64,000 nt of DNA, taken from the NCBI GenBank assembly GCA_022560615.1, contig JADFSR010000001.1, positions 310,001 through 374,000 on the forward strand, written 5' to 3'. The notes beneath the pieces were generated by a model. The model saw nothing but the letters and a program-made list of their open reading frames with translations. It had not been told where the DNA came from and ran no database searches. The DNA comes from Gemmatimonadota bacterium (GTDB taxonomy: Bacteria > Gemmatimonadota > Gemmatimonadetes > Longimicrobiales > Gaopeijiaceae). Shown in pieces: positions 19,319 to 28,250 of this stretch. Made by a program: the position numbers and the translations under genes. Position 1 is the first letter of the stretch; each line of letters opens with the position of its first letter.

Positions 19319-20196
19319 TCGACGACATCCGAAACCTCGCGGCCGGTGATCAGCGCGAATACCCGCTCGAAGTCCTCGGCGCCGTGGTACTGAATATCGA
19401 TGCTGCCCCTTCCGCCACGCTTTCGTTTGATCGAGACGCGGGTGACGAGCGCATCGCGCAGCACGACTTCGAGCTCGCGAATCATGGGGTCTGCAGTGGT
19501 GGCGTCTTTGCTGCGCCTTTTGGCCCCCGCGCTGCGCGCACGTTCCTCCGCCTCGCGCACGGACCAGCCTTCCTTCACCGCTGCGCGAGCCAGATCCGCC
19601 GCCCGAACCGGATCCGCAACTGAGAGCAATGCTCGCGCGTGGCCCATCGAGAGTGATCCGTCCTCGACGAACTTGCGGATCGAGGGCGGTAGCTTGAGCA
19701 GACGAAGCAGGTTGGCGACCGTTGAGCGATCCTTCCCCACCGCGTTAGCAATGTCGCCCTGGCTCATCCCGTACTGCTCGCTGAGCGCGGCATAACCCTC
19801 CGCCTCTTCGAGGGGATTGAGCGCCTCACGCTGAAGGTTCTCGACCAGAGCCAGCACCAACAGTGTCTCGTCGCTCGCATCCCGAACGAGGACCGCAACG
19901 TCGGCCCATCCCAGGCTCGTCACCGCCCGCAGACGACGTTCGCCCACGATGAGCTCGTAGCGGCCGGCGGCTGCGGGAGCAGGCCTCACGACGAGGGGCT
20001 GAAGGAGTCCGTTCTCCCGAATGGAATCCGCGAGTTCCTCGAGCTCGCCCTCCTTGAAGACGCGCCGAGGCTGAACTGGGTTCGGGACGATCGCGCTCAC
20101 AGGGAGCTCGTGGATTTCTCCACTTTGTGCTTCCGGCTCCAGGTACTCCCCGAGCAGCGCCCCCAGGCCCTTGCCGAGTCGATCCCGCCCGCTCAT
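19315..20196 (-). CDS. parB: Chromosome-partitioning protein ParB
   Basis: A 293-residue ParB. The N-terminus DRLGKGLGALLGEY is the usual ParA-interacting start. The CTP-binding domain contains RENGLLQPLVVRP and the GERRLRA box. The helix-turn-helix (about 130-165, MSQGDIANAVGKDRSTVAN) recognises parS, and the C-terminal dimerisation region ends GREVSDVV. ParB loads at parS, slides as a CTP-dependent clamp and activates ParA. Two perfect parS palindromes lie at 21669 and 21715. The gene overlaps parA by four bases upstream and the M23 gene by four downstream. Confidence 0.95.
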   Translation of the reverse strand: MSGRDRLGKGLGALLGEYLEPEAQSGEIHELPVSAIVPNPVQPRRVFKEGELEELADSIRENGLLQPLVVRPAPAAAGRYELIVGERRLRAVTSLGWADVAVLVRDASDETLLVLALVENLQREALNPLEEAEGYAALSEQYGMSQGDIANAVGKDRSTVANLLRLLKLPPSIRKFVEDGSLSMGHARALLSVADPVRAADLARAAVKEGWSVREAEERARSAGAKRRSKDATTADPMIRELEVVLRDALVTRVSIKRKRGGRGSIDIQYHGAEDFERVFALITGREVSDVVE

Positions 20197-20996
20197 CCGA
20201 CCACCTGTGCGCGGTCAGTCTCAGCGCCGCGTGCCGTTCGAGCGACCAGTTCCTGTGCGAGCGCGAGGTAACACTGGGAGCCTGTCGACAGAACGTCGTA
20301 GAGCACGATCGGCCGCCCGAAGCTCGGTGCTTCCGCAAGACTCACGTTTCTCGGGATCGAGGTTTGGTAGACCTTCGCACCAAAGTATTCACGTGCCTCG
20401 GCCGCAACCTGTCGGGAGAGTTTGAGCCGCCCATCGTACATCGTGAGCAGGACACCTTCGATGTCGAGCCCAGGGTTCAGGCCTTTCTGGACCAACCGTA
20501 CGGTGTTGAGCAATTGGCTCAAACCCTCCAGCGCGAAAAACTCGCACTGGATAGGGATGAGTACCGAATCGGCCGCCGTGAGCGTGTTTAGGGTGAGGAG
20601 CCCAAGAGACGGTGGACAATCGACCAGGACGAAGTCGTACTGCTCGCGAATGGGTTGGAGCGCACGGCGCAGGATCGTCTCCCGTTGCCGTGCCTGCACG
20701 AGCTCGATCTCGGCCCCTACCAGGTCCCGAGTAGAAGGAATGAGGTCGAGACAAGGGAAATGCAACCCATGCAAGATGCTCTCGTCCACAGAGCGGTCGC
20801 CGATCAGCACGTCATAAATCGTGGACAGCGACTCTCTCCTCTCCACGCCGAGGCCGCTCGTCGCATTGCTTTGCGGGTCGATGTCGATGATGAGCGTTCG
20901 TTTCTCAGCGATCGCCAGGGAGGCCCCGAGGTTTATGGCGGTGGTGGTTTTCCCAACCCCACCTTTCTGATTCGCTATTGCGATGACGTGCGACAT
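20193..20996 (-). CDS. parA: Chromosome-partitioning ATPase ParA (Soj)
   Basis: A 267-residue Walker-type ATPase. The deviant Walker A KGGVGKTTTA is at the N-terminus, the switch I-type motif DIDPQSNAT follows, and VDCPPSLG is the Walker B-like segment. I chose the ATG at 20996 because family members begin at this point (MSHVIAIANQKGG); 34 upstream residues in frame look random. Length and lack of an N-terminal HTH mark it as a chromosomal ParA, which binds DNA non-specifically and pulls ParB-parS complexes. Its stop overlaps the parB start. Confidence 0.95.
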   Translation of the reverse strand: MSHVIAIANQKGGVGKTTTAINLGASLAIAEKRTLIIDIDPQSNATSGLGVERRESLSTIYDVLIGDRSVDESILHGLHFPCLDLIPSTRDLVGAEIELVQARQRETILRRALQPIREQYDFVLVDCPPSLGLLTLNTLTAADSVLIPIQCEFFALEGLSQLLNTVRLVQKGLNPGLDIEGVLLTMYDGRLKLSRQVAAEAREYFGAKVYQTSIPRNVSLAEAPSFGRPIVLYDVLSTGSQCYLALAQELVARTARGAETDRAQVVG

Positions 20997-21202
20997 GACC
21001 ACTCGGAAGGCGTGAACGCGCCTTCGAACAAGCGCGGACGAAGAATATATCCACTGCGGCCGTACCCCGGAAAGCCAGGGCGTCTTGACCACGGGCATGA
21101 GGGCGTTGAACTTGAGCTGCAGGACTCCGAAACAATTCCATGGATGATCGGGACGGCTCGAACGCGTCTACAGGCGTCCCTAACTCCGTGCAGGAGCTGG
21201 AC

Positions 21203-21655
21203 ATGAGGCGTCGTTGGGTGGGCGTGATCGTACTCGCGGTACTACTCCCCTCCTGCGGAGGCGACGAACCGCTCGGGCCAGACTCATCACTCGCCGCGTT
21301 CGTTGGCGACTGGCACGCCACCTCTTTGGTGATCTCCAGCCCTGTGGCCCCCGATGTCTCGGTAGATTTGATTGAGCTCGGCTCGTCGTTCGACCTGAAT
21401 ATCCAACCGAGCGGTCACTACACGGCGATCCTGGTCTTCGCTGGTCAGGGGCAAACGGAAATCGGCCGGATCTCGGTGTCGGGCCCCTCCACGGTGATCC
21501 TCAACCGCGAGTTCCCGACTCCCTCGCGGAGTATCTCGACCTACATCTTTGAAGGTCCCGATCGCCTCATTCTGGATGGTGACACCGAGTTCGACTTCAA
21601 TCTAGACGGCACGTCGGAACCGGCGCTCGCGCACTTCGATCTGCAGCGGCGGTAG
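21203..21655 (+). CDS. Small exported lipoprotein of unknown function
   Basis: A 150-residue protein starting with a lipoprotein signal (MRRRWVGVIVLAVLLPSC, lipobox LLPSC). The ATG at 21203 is six bases after CAGGAG. The mature part is rich in short beta strands (SFDLNIQPSGHYTAIL, STYIFEGPDRLILDGDTEFD), compatible with a lipocalin-like sandwich such as those of secreted bacterial proteins of about this length. I do not recognise a family. It is the only plus-strand gene between parA and mnmG and lies directly beside the two parS sites. Confidence 0.65.
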   Translation: MRRRWVGVIVLAVLLPSCGGDEPLGPDSSLAAFVGDWHATSLVISSPVAPDVSVDLIELGSSFDLNIQPSGHYTAILVFAGQGQTEIGRISVSGPSTVILNREFPTPSRSISTYIFEGPDRLILDGDTEFDFNLDGTSEPALAHFDLQRR

Positions 21656-21668
21656 GTCACCTTCCGGC

Positions 21669-21684
21669 TGTTCCACGTGGAACA
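21669..21684. other. parS: parS site 1
   Basis: TGTTCCACGTGGAACA, a perfect 16-bp palindrome identical to the classical parS consensus used by many bacterial ParB proteins. It lies about 0.7 kb from parA and 8 kb from oriC, just downstream of the lipoprotein gene. ParB nucleation here is expected. Confidence 0.9.
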
Positions 21685-21714
21685 ACCCGTGCTTGGCATT
21701 CATCCGGCGGCCTC

Positions 21715-21730
21715 TGTTCCACGTGGAACA
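21715..21730. other. parS: parS site 2
   Basis: A second exact copy of the palindrome TGTTCCACGTGGAACA, starting 46 bases after the first. Both sit in the non-coding gap between the lipoprotein stop and the mnmG stop, so neither is constrained by a reading frame. Confidence 0.9.
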
Positions 21731-21785
21731 GGCACCGCCAGAGATAAGGAAACGCGCTCTGCACCCCCCATATACTGAGTTAGCG

Positions 21786-23714
21786 TCAGCGCGTGGTACG
21801 ATCCATTGTACTAGCGCCCTTACTCGAGTCACGACGGCCGTCTGTCAGCCCGGCACCAACCCTTCGCACTTCGAGCAGCAGGTTTTGCAGATCCGCCGGT
21901 GATACGCCCGGAATCCTACCCGCCTGTGCGAGCGTTTCCGGCCGAATCTTTGCGAGCTTCTCCCTGGACTCATAGGAAAGCGTCCCGAAGTCCATGTACG
22001 GGAGGTCGTCACCCAACCGGAAATCCGCCTGTTCACGCAGTTTGTTCGCCCGTTCCCGCTCTCTCGCGACATATCCCTCATATTTGAGCTCCACTTCAAC
22101 CGCACTGAGCACCGAGTCAGACAGCTGCTCGAGAGACTCCCCCGCACCCTCGAGTAGACAGGCGGCCGATACGCGTGGTCGCTTCACCAGCTCGACCGCA
22201 CGGGTCGGTTCCGAGATCGGCATAGAGTCGGCCGACTCCAGAATCGGGCCCGCGACCTCAGGCGGGATCATCGTTCTTCTGAACCAGGTCAGCACCCGAT
22301 CCTCCTCCCGTAAGCGGCTCTCGAGCGACGCCACCTGGGCTGCGCTCAAGAGCCCGCGCTCACGCGCAATGGGGCCGAGTCGGCGCGGTGCGTTATCCTG
22401 CCGAAGCAGGAGTCGAAACTCGGCTCGCGAGGTGAAGAGCCGATACGGTTCGTCCACACCCCGCGTCACCAGGTCATCGATCAACACTCCGATGTACGCC
22501 TGATCTCGCTCCAAGACGAAGGGCTCTTCCCCCTTCACTCGGAGCGCAGCGTTGATGCCGGCGACGATTCCCTGCCCCGCGGCCTCCTCGTACCCGGTCG
22601 TACCATTGATCTGGCCGGCGAAGTACAGACCTGGAATCGCCTTTAGCGCGAGCGTGTGCCGAAGTTGGTGCGGGGGGAAGTAGTCGTATTCGATCGCGTA
22701 GCCCGCCTTTGTCATGACCACCTCTTCGAGCCCCGGAATCGTGCGCATGAACTCGAGCTGCACCTCCGCCGGCAACGAGGTCGACAAGCCGTTCACGTAG
22801 AACTCGGTCGTATGCAGCCCCTCAGGCTCCAGGAAAATCCGGTGCCGCGGGGCGTTGGGAAAACGGACGATCTTGTCTTCGATCGAAGGACAGTAACGCG
22901 GCCCACGCCCGGCAATCTCTCCCCCGTAGAGCGCGCTCTTGTGCAGATTATCCGCCACGATCTTCTTGAGGTCCTCCGACGCCCATGTGATCCAACACGG
23001 GCGTTGCTCAGGGATTTCCTCCCGAGTGTACGCTGAGAACCGATACGGCTCGGGATCCCCGTCTTGCCTCTCCGTGCGCTCGAAGTCGATCGTGCGTCCA
23101 TCGATTCGCGGCGGGGTCCCCGTCTTGAAGCGCGCGACCTCCAGCCCCAAGGCTTCGAGCGCCTCGGCCAACGCGATCGACGGCGCCTCACCCGCACGCC
23201 CCGCACCCACACCGGCCTCACCGCCCACGTGGATCTTCCCGCGCAGGAATGTGCCGGCCGTCACGACCACGCACGGCGCCTCGAAGGTGAGGCCTCCTCG
23301 CGTGCGCAATCCACGGACCTGGCGACCCTCCATCAGGAGACCGCTCACCAGATCCTGGTAAAGGTCCAACTTCTCCAACCCGTCGAGCACTCGACGTACG
23401 CCGAGCGGATACATCGCTCGGTCGCACTGCGCCCTCGGACCCCACACCGCTCTCCCCTTCGAACGGTTCAGCATGCGAAACTGGATCCGAGACGCGTCGG
23501 TCGCTCGACCCATCACGCCCCCGAGCGCGTCGACCTCAGTCGCCACGACCCCCTTGGCCACACCACCGATGGCAGGATTGCAGCTCATTTGCCCGATGCG
23601 CGTCAGATCCGGAGTGACCAGCAGCGTGTGCACGCCGGCTCGCGCGGCGGCCGCCGCCGCCTCGGCGCCGGCGTGTCCTCCACCCACGACGATTACATCG
23701 TACGACGTATGCAT
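21786..23714 (-). CDS. mnmG: tRNA uridine 5-carboxymethylaminomethyl modification enzyme MnmG (GidA)
   Basis: A 642-residue FAD protein that, with MnmE, builds cmnm5U at the wobble position of certain tRNAs. The N-terminus has the dinucleotide motif VVGGGHAGAEAA, followed by MSCNPAIGG, and PRYCPSIEDKIVRFP and GTTGYEEAAGQG are family signatures. The C-terminal helical region includes KYEGYVARERERANKLRE. Length fits the family; the last dozen residues are a tail. It belongs to the rpmH/rnpA-yidD-yidC-mnmE-acyP-mnmG run, 32 bases after the acylphosphatase gene. Confidence 0.95.
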   Translation of the reverse strand: MHTSYDVIVVGGGHAGAEAAAAAARAGVHTLLVTPDLTRIGQMSCNPAIGGVAKGVVATEVDALGGVMGRATDASRIQFRMLNRSKGRAVWGPRAQCDRAMYPLGVRRVLDGLEKLDLYQDLVSGLLMEGRQVRGLRTRGGLTFEAPCVVVTAGTFLRGKIHVGGEAGVGAGRAGEAPSIALAEALEALGLEVARFKTGTPPRIDGRTIDFERTERQDGDPEPYRFSAYTREEIPEQRPCWITWASEDLKKIVADNLHKSALYGGEIAGRGPRYCPSIEDKIVRFPNAPRHRIFLEPEGLHTTEFYVNGLSTSLPAEVQLEFMRTIPGLEEVVMTKAGYAIEYDYFPPHQLRHTLALKAIPGLYFAGQINGTTGYEEAAGQGIVAGINAALRVKGEEPFVLERDQAYIGVLIDDLVTRGVDEPYRLFTSRAEFRLLLRQDNAPRRLGPIARERGLLSAAQVASLESRLREEDRVLTWFRRTMIPPEVAGPILESADSMPISEPTRAVELVKRPRVSAACLLEGAGESLEQLSDSVLSAVEVELKYEGYVARERERANKLREQADFRLGDDLPYMDFGTLSYESREKLAKIRPETLAQAGRIPGVSPADLQNLLLEVRRVGAGLTDGRRDSSKGASTMDRTTR

Positions 23715-23746
23715 TCTCGCTCCCGTATGTTATCCGCCGGCATCAG

Positions 23747-24046
23747 TCACGGTAGTACGATATCGAAACTCACCCGTGACATCTCCCCGTCTGGTTCGAT
23801 GTGCTCGACTGAAGTCACCTGTGCCGACAGGGGGCCCTCGGCGATCAGTCGCTCGAACTCCACGAGGACGTCGGGACGACCCGCGGCCTGAACCTCGACG
23901 GAGCCGCTCGATAGATTCCGGACGTGACCGCTGAGGCCGAGCCGAGCCGCTAATGACCGCGTCCACCACCGGAAACCCACGCCCTGCACGCACCCGTGGA
24001 CCCGGTATCCGCGCAGCCGCAGCTTGCCATCAGGTGATTCGCTCAT
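23747..24046 (-). CDS. acyP: Acylphosphatase
   Basis: A 99-residue acylphosphatase (EC 3.6.1.7) that hydrolyses acyl phosphates such as acetyl phosphate. The two family signatures are present: [13 protein letters not shown], with the catalytic Arg, and [17 protein letters not shown], with the catalytic Asn. The first residues before LRLRGYRV are a short tail. The start overlaps the mnmE stop by four bases, so translation is coupled. Placement between mnmE and mnmG is unusual; a connection to tRNA modification is not known. Confidence 0.93.
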   Translation of the reverse strand: MSESPDGKLRLRGYRVHGCVQGVGFRWWTRSLAARLGLSGHVRNLSSGSVEVQAAGRPDVLVEFERLIAEGPLSAQVTSVEHIEPDGEMSRVSFDIVLP

Positions 24047-25413
24047 TTCCCTACGCAGAAGTCGCGGAAGACAACGTCGAGCACGTCCTCCACGGAGATC
24101 ACTCCAAGCACTTCTTCGAGCGCGGTCTCCGCAGGACGAAGATGGGTCGACGCAACCTCCGGGGGGAGTCCCTCCTCGAGCGCTTCCCGGAAGAGGTCGA
24201 CCTCGGCGCGCGCGGTCTCGAGCGCGAGCGCGTGTCTCCGCCTCGTGATGACGGGAACCTCAGCGCCCACGCCGAGCAACGCCGAGTACGCGAGCTCGGG
24301 AAGAGCACTCCGCAGTTTGTCGAGCCCGTCCCCCGACCGCACCGAGACTTCGATCACTCCGACCCCGGGTGCGCGCGATTTTTCTTCACGGGAGCCCTCC
24401 CGGAGGTCTGATTTCGTCCGCAGCACCAGGACCGGCGCCTCGAGCTCCTCGAGGAAGGCGCGGTCCCATTCAGAAATCTCTTCGTGGGCGGGCACGCACA
24501 GAAGCACGACATCGGCGTCCTTCAGGTACCGCTTGGCTACATCGATCCCGAGTTGCTCGACGCGACGGTTGGTCTCTCGCAAGCCGGCGGTGTCTACCAA
24601 ACGGAACGGAAACCCTCCGACTTGCACCATCGCTTCCAACGCATCCCGGGTCGTGCCAGGCTCCTCGGTCACGATCGCCCGCTCCTCTCCGAGCAGCGCA
24701 TTGTAGAGGGACGACTTGCCCGCATTCGGCCGGCCGGCGAGCACGGCCAACGCGCCTTCGCGGAGCAGTTCCCCTTCTGGCGCCGTCGCGAGTAGCCGGC
24801 CGATCCGTTCAACGACGTCTGCGGCTTCCGCGATGATCTCGTCCACCGGTACCGGCGCGTCGTCCTCCTCCGGAAAGTCGATGTGGTGGACTAGGAGCGC
24901 TTCGAGGCGGACAATCCGCTCCCGGAGGTCCGAGATGCGGCCCGACAGTCCCCGCTCCAACTGCCCGAGCGCAGCGAGGTGGAGCGCGCGACTGCGCGCC
25001 TCGATCAGATCCGAGACCGCCTCGGCCTGCACGAGGTCCAGCTTCCCTCTGAGATACGCACGTCTCGTGAACTCACCGCGCTCAGCCGCGCGTGCGCCCA
25101 CGCGCAGACATGCATCCAACACCAATCGCGGAATCAGCCACCCGCCGTGGCACGAGAACTCCACAACGTCCTCGCCGGTATAGCTCGCAGGAGCGGCGAA
25201 GTAGGTGACAACCGCCCGGTCGATCACCGAATGATCGTCCGGGTCCCGGATCTCCGCGAGCGTCGCGTACCGTGGATCCGGCATCACCTCGAGTCCAGGG
25301 AGGAGTCGCAAAGCGACTGAGGAAGCTTCCGGTCCCGACACTCGAACCACGGCGATCGCACCGAGGCCAGGCGCGGTCGACACGGCAGCGATTGTGTCGA
25401 CGTCCAAGGTCAT
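24043..25413 (-). CDS. mnmE: tRNA modification GTPase MnmE (TrmE)
   Basis: A 456-residue partner of MnmG. The N-terminal folate-binding domain (about 1-120) starts [21 protein letters not shown] helical domain surrounds the G domain (about 215-375) with Walker [10 protein letters not shown], the switch region [15 protein letters not shown] and the TKSD specificity motif. The C-terminal CVGK is the family's conserved CxGK catalytic motif. Everything is intact. It follows yidC by 41 bases and overlaps acyP by four. Confidence 0.95.
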   Translation of the reverse strand: MTLDVDTIAAVSTAPGLGAIAVVRVSGPEASSVALRLLPGLEVMPDPRYATLAEIRDPDDHSVIDRAVVTYFAAPASYTGEDVVEFSCHGGWLIPRLVLDACLRVGARAAERGEFTRRAYLRGKLDLVQAEAVSDLIEARSRALHLAALGQLERGLSGRISDLRERIVRLEALLVHHIDFPEEDDAPVPVDEIIAEAADVVERIGRLLATAPEGELLREGALAVLAGRPNAGKSSLYNALLGEERAIVTEEPGTTRDALEAMVQVGGFPFRLVDTAGLRETNRRVEQLGIDVAKRYLKDADVVLLCVPAHEEISEWDRAFLEELEAPVLVLRTKSDLREGSREEKSRAPGVGVIEVSVRSGDGLDKLRSALPELAYSALLGVGAEVPVITRRRHALALETARAEVDLFREALEEGLPPEVASTHLRPAETALEEVLGVISVEDVLDVVFRDFCVGK

Positions 25414-25454
25414 TCAATTCAAGCCGCAAGAGAGTGCCGCGAGCGTTACTCAGC

Positions 25455-27200
25455 CTAGTCGCTCTTCATCTTCGGAGGGGGTTTCCCCTTCATTTTCAAC
25501 CGCTCGCGCGAGATCCAAATCTGCTGGGGGATCGTCGCGATGTTCGCGACCGAGTAGTAGAGGTTCAAGCCGCTGGCGAGCCTGAAGAAGATGAACACCA
25601 TCATGATCGGCATGAGGTACATCATCATCTTCATCTGTGGGTTCGGCGTGTCGAGCGACTTGTAGCTCACATACTGCATGAGGAACATAGACAGCCCCAG
25701 GAACACCGGCAGCAGGTAGAGCGGATCCGGCGCAGACAGGTCGGGCAACCAGAGGAACGCCTCCCCCCGAAGTTCGATCGTGTTCTGGAAGACGAAGAAG
25801 AGCGCGATGAGCACGGGCCACGGAATCAGCATCGGCAAGCACCCCGCCAACGGGTTGAAGCCGTGCTCCTTGTAGAGCCGCATCATCTCCTTCTGCAGCT
25901 TCTCCGGTTGGTCCTTGTACTTCTCCTGGATCTCCTTGAGCAACGGCTGCACGGCCATGTTGCGGAGCTGCGCCTTCATCGCCTTCTGGTTCAGCGGAAA
26001 GAGCACGACGCGCATCATGACACCGAAGATGATCAGCACCCAGCCGTAACCGACAGATAGCTTCGTGTGCAGGTATACGAAAATGGTCATGATCACGGAC
26101 ACGATCGGTCGCACGATCGGCTGGAAGAACTTCCAACCGTACGGGTTCACCTCCTCCATGCCCTGCCCAAGAGAGCTGAGCAGTGCGTGCTCCTGCGGAC
26201 CCAAAAAGAGCCGATAGGCGAAGCTGCCGTCGTTCATCAGCGGTTGGGCAGCGGCGACACGGACGACTTCCGCAGCCTCGGTCGGCTGCACGATCAATCC
26301 GCCGAGGTACCGCGACTCGGTCGCGGCCTCGTCGCTCTCACCCGCAAGCAACGCCAAGACGAAGAACTTGCTTCGGAATGCTGCCCACAGCAGCGGACCC
26401 TCCACGATGGTCGGCTCGGCTTTGTTCAGGAGTGTCGATTCGATGCCCTCCTCCACGTGGTTGGTCACGTACGCCATCGCGCGCGACTCGCCCACGGAGT
26501 CGGCCTCGGAGTATGCGAGCCCCTCACCCAGGTCGGTCAGTAACAGCGGGCGCTCGAGATCCCCCTCCACGCTCCCTCTCACTCCAACCGTGTATTCGTC
26601 CGGGTTGAATTCGTACTCGAGGACGAAAGTGAACGGATCGGTCGGATGTTCGTAGACAAAACGTAGCGTACGCGCTCCCGCACCGGCATCCATCGTCAGA
26701 CCGTCCGCTGGCTCCACCGTGAACGGCACACGACTCAGGTCCACGGTGTCCGAGCCCACGAGGAGTTTCTGGCCCATATACCCGCCCGACCCATCCTTCA
26801 CGAGGTCGACGACCCCCCCTCTGTTGAGCGCTTCGAACTCTGACATCTGAGCAGACATCATCCGTGCGCCGTAGTTCGAGAACTCGTAGCGATAGAGCGG
26901 CCCCTCGACCGCGATCCTGCGCTCCGACACCGCGGTCGGATCGGCCGTGGGCTCCACAGTCACTGCGTCGCGCGCTCTGGGAATCGCCGGGGCGCCAGAA
27001 ATCGGGATCTCGGGCACTCCGGCAGCCGCCGTGCCATCCATATTGGCTGCGGGATCGGCGGCCGATGCCCCTCCGCCCACTGCACCGGCCGCAGGCAACA
27101 GCGCTTCTTCCGGCACCACCGGCGGGAACAGAAGGTTGGTGCCGACGAGCACACCCAGCATCAACAATATAGCCAGCAAAAAGCGGACTTCGGTCTTCAT
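25455..27200 (-). CDS. yidC: Membrane protein insertase YidC
   Basis: A 581-residue insertase of the Gram-negative form. One N-terminal membrane segment (LLAILLMLGVLVGTNLLF) is followed by an Ala/Pro-rich linker and a large periplasmic domain (about 80-350), then the conserved five-segment core beginning near VSVIMTIFVYLHTKLS. The cytoplasmic loop with QPLLKEIQEKYKDQPEKLQK and the GCLPMLIPWPVLIALFFV segment are family hallmarks. The tail is Lys-rich (KGKPPPKMKSD). The start overlaps the yidD stop by four bases. The periplasmic domain supports a diderm envelope. Confidence 0.95.
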   Translation of the reverse strand: MKTEVRFLLAILLMLGVLVGTNLLFPPVVPEEALLPAAGAVGGGASAADPAANMDGTAAAGVPEIPISGAPAIPRARDAVTVEPTADPTAVSERRIAVEGPLYRYEFSNYGARMMSAQMSEFEALNRGGVVDLVKDGSGGYMGQKLLVGSDTVDLSRVPFTVEPADGLTMDAGAGARTLRFVYEHPTDPFTFVLEYEFNPDEYTVGVRGSVEGDLERPLLLTDLGEGLAYSEADSVGESRAMAYVTNHVEEGIESTLLNKAEPTIVEGPLLWAAFRSKFFVLALLAGESDEAATESRYLGGLIVQPTEAAEVVRVAAAQPLMNDGSFAYRLFLGPQEHALLSSLGQGMEEVNPYGWKFFQPIVRPIVSVIMTIFVYLHTKLSVGYGWVLIIFGVMMRVVLFPLNQKAMKAQLRNMAVQPLLKEIQEKYKDQPEKLQKEMMRLYKEHGFNPLAGCLPMLIPWPVLIALFFVFQNTIELRGEAFLWLPDLSAPDPLYLLPVFLGLSMFLMQYVSYKSLDTPNPQMKMMMYLMPIMMVFIFFRLASGLNLYYSVANIATIPQQIWISRERLKMKGKPPPKMKSD

Positions 27201-27433
27201 CTAGCTTGTCTATTTATGCGAGGCGGTACCGGATCCAATCCGAAGCCACCCCACGGATGACAGCGGCCCACACGCTTCATGGTCAGCCAGCTTCCGCGGG
27301 CCACACCGTGCGTGCCGATCGCGTCGATCGCGTACTCGGAGCACGTCGGCGTGAAGCGGCACGTAGCCGGCGTCCACGGTGAGATCCCTATTTGATAGAC
27401 GCGGATCACACTGATTACGATTCGTCTGAGCAC
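27197..27433 (-). CDS. yidD: Membrane protein insertion efficiency factor YidD
   Basis: A 78-residue YidD (HlyA-like, DUF37) protein with the family core YQIGISPWTPATCRFTPTCS and YAIDAIGTHG, then GRCHPWGGFGLDPVP. It assists YidC-dependent insertion. It overlaps rnpA upstream by 19 bases and yidC downstream by four, giving a very tight operon. Confidence 0.93.
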   Translation of the reverse strand: MLRRIVISVIRVYQIGISPWTPATCRFTPTCSEYAIDAIGTHGVARGSWLTMKRVGRCHPWGGFGLDPVPPRINRQAR

Positions 27434-27963
27434 AGCGCCTCCACCGCCTCATGGACGTCGAACCGCAGTTGACCGAACTCCGCGTCGTACGCTGCGCGGC
27501 GTGCTCGGATCAACAGGTCCCCACCATTTCCGCTCGCGTCCAGTTCGGGGAGGACTTCCCTTCTACCGATTTCACGCAGCCTTCTCTTCAATTTGTTTCG
27601 CTCCACGATCCCTCGCCCGTGCTTCGGCACAATGAGGCCGAGGCGCGAACGCGAAGCGGGGGAAGGCATGAGGAAGACATCCAGGTTTGTCGTCCTCTTC
27701 CGCTTCCCCCGCTCCAATAGCGCGCGGATTTCTGTGCTGTGCCGGATACGCGCGCTCCGCGGCAGGCGCTCTCCCCGCTCCGTCGAAACCGCGACTACTT
27801 CCGACCGATCGTGACCACCAGACGGGTCCGACCTCGCCTCCGACGACGGTTCAGTATCTTGCGACCACCCTTCGTCTTCATGCGCTCCCGGAACCCGTGC
27901 TTGTTCACCCGCTTGCGGTTCCGAGGTCGGTAAGTCGGCATCATGGTGATTAGTCCAGCCCAT
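27415..27963 (-). CDS. rnpA: Ribonuclease P protein component with an N-terminal extension overlapping rpmH
   Basis: The protein subunit of RNase P, which helps the catalytic RNA mature tRNA 5' ends. The conserved fold runs from [20 protein letters not shown] through [20 protein letters not shown], which includes the RNR-type signature, to the C-terminus. Between the rpmH start and this fold I find no in-frame ATG, GTG or TTG; the first in-frame TTG (27717) would cut away conserved residues. The nearest usable start is the ATG at 27963, giving 182 residues with about 65 extra, acidic and Ser/Gly/Glu-rich at the front ([16 protein letters not shown]). The whole of rpmH lies inside this extension in another frame. 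The start is inferred; a non-standard start such as CTG 27765 is the alternative. Confidence 0.75.
   Translation of the reverse strand: MGWTNHHDADLPTSEPQAGEQARVPGAHEDEGWSQDTEPSSEARSDPSGGHDRSEVVAVSTERGERLPRSARIRHSTEIRALLERGKRKRTTNLDVFLMPSPASRSRLGLIVPKHGRGIVERNKLKRRLREIGRREVLPELDASGNGGDLLIRARRAAYDAEFGQLRFDVHEAVEALCSDES
27795..27944 (-). CDS. rpmH: Ribosomal protein bL34
   Basis: A 49-residue protein, [20 protein letters not shown] followed by [19 protein letters not shown] and ending LVVTIGRK. This matches bL34 end to end, with the usual family N-terminus TYRPRNRKR and the KHGFR.RM.TKGGR core. ATG ATG at 27944 and 27941 gives two possible starts. No clear Shine-Dalgarno sequence precedes it. 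It is completely contained in the extended rnpA frame, read one base out of phase. Confidence 0.93.
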   Translation of the reverse strand: MMPTYRPRNRKRVNKHGFRERMKTKGGRKILNRRRRRGRTRLVVTIGRK

Positions 27964-27993
27964 CGTTTTCGTGCGTTCAGAAAGAAGCCCGGA

Positions 27994-28023
27994 AAGATAG
28001 CCGAGGGTGTCAGAACGCGTCAA
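27994..28023 (-). promoter_or_regulatory. Candidate promoter for the rpmH/rnpA operon
   Basis: On the minus strand TTGACG (28023-28018) and TATCTT (27999-27994) are 18 bases apart, a good sigma70-type pair. Transcription would start near 27987, leaving about 24 bases before the rnpA ATG and about 43 before rpmH. The opposite strand leads to dnaA, so the gap is a divergent control region. Confidence 0.5.
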
Positions 28024-28079
28024 CGGCCTCCCCACGGTAGGGAGCGAACCCGTCCAAAACGCCCCTCCTGACTGCCGGT

Positions 28080-28108
28080 TTGACTTCCCGACACACGCTT
28101 GGTAGCTT
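28080..28108 (+). promoter_or_regulatory. Candidate dnaA promoter
   Basis: TTGACT (28080-28085) and TAGCTT (28103-28108) are separated by 17 bases. The -10 match is weak. It would give a leader of about 135 bases before dnaA. Confidence 0.3.
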
Positions 28109-28250
28109 CGGCGCTCCTGCCGGAGGGGAACCACTCAACAGCACTACATTTTCAGCGCCTGCACGCTCCACACATGTCCGTAGCTGCCACCTGCCTCTCA
28201 GCACATTCGGCCGCCCTGACCGAAGAGAGACACAGCACACAAGAGGTGGA

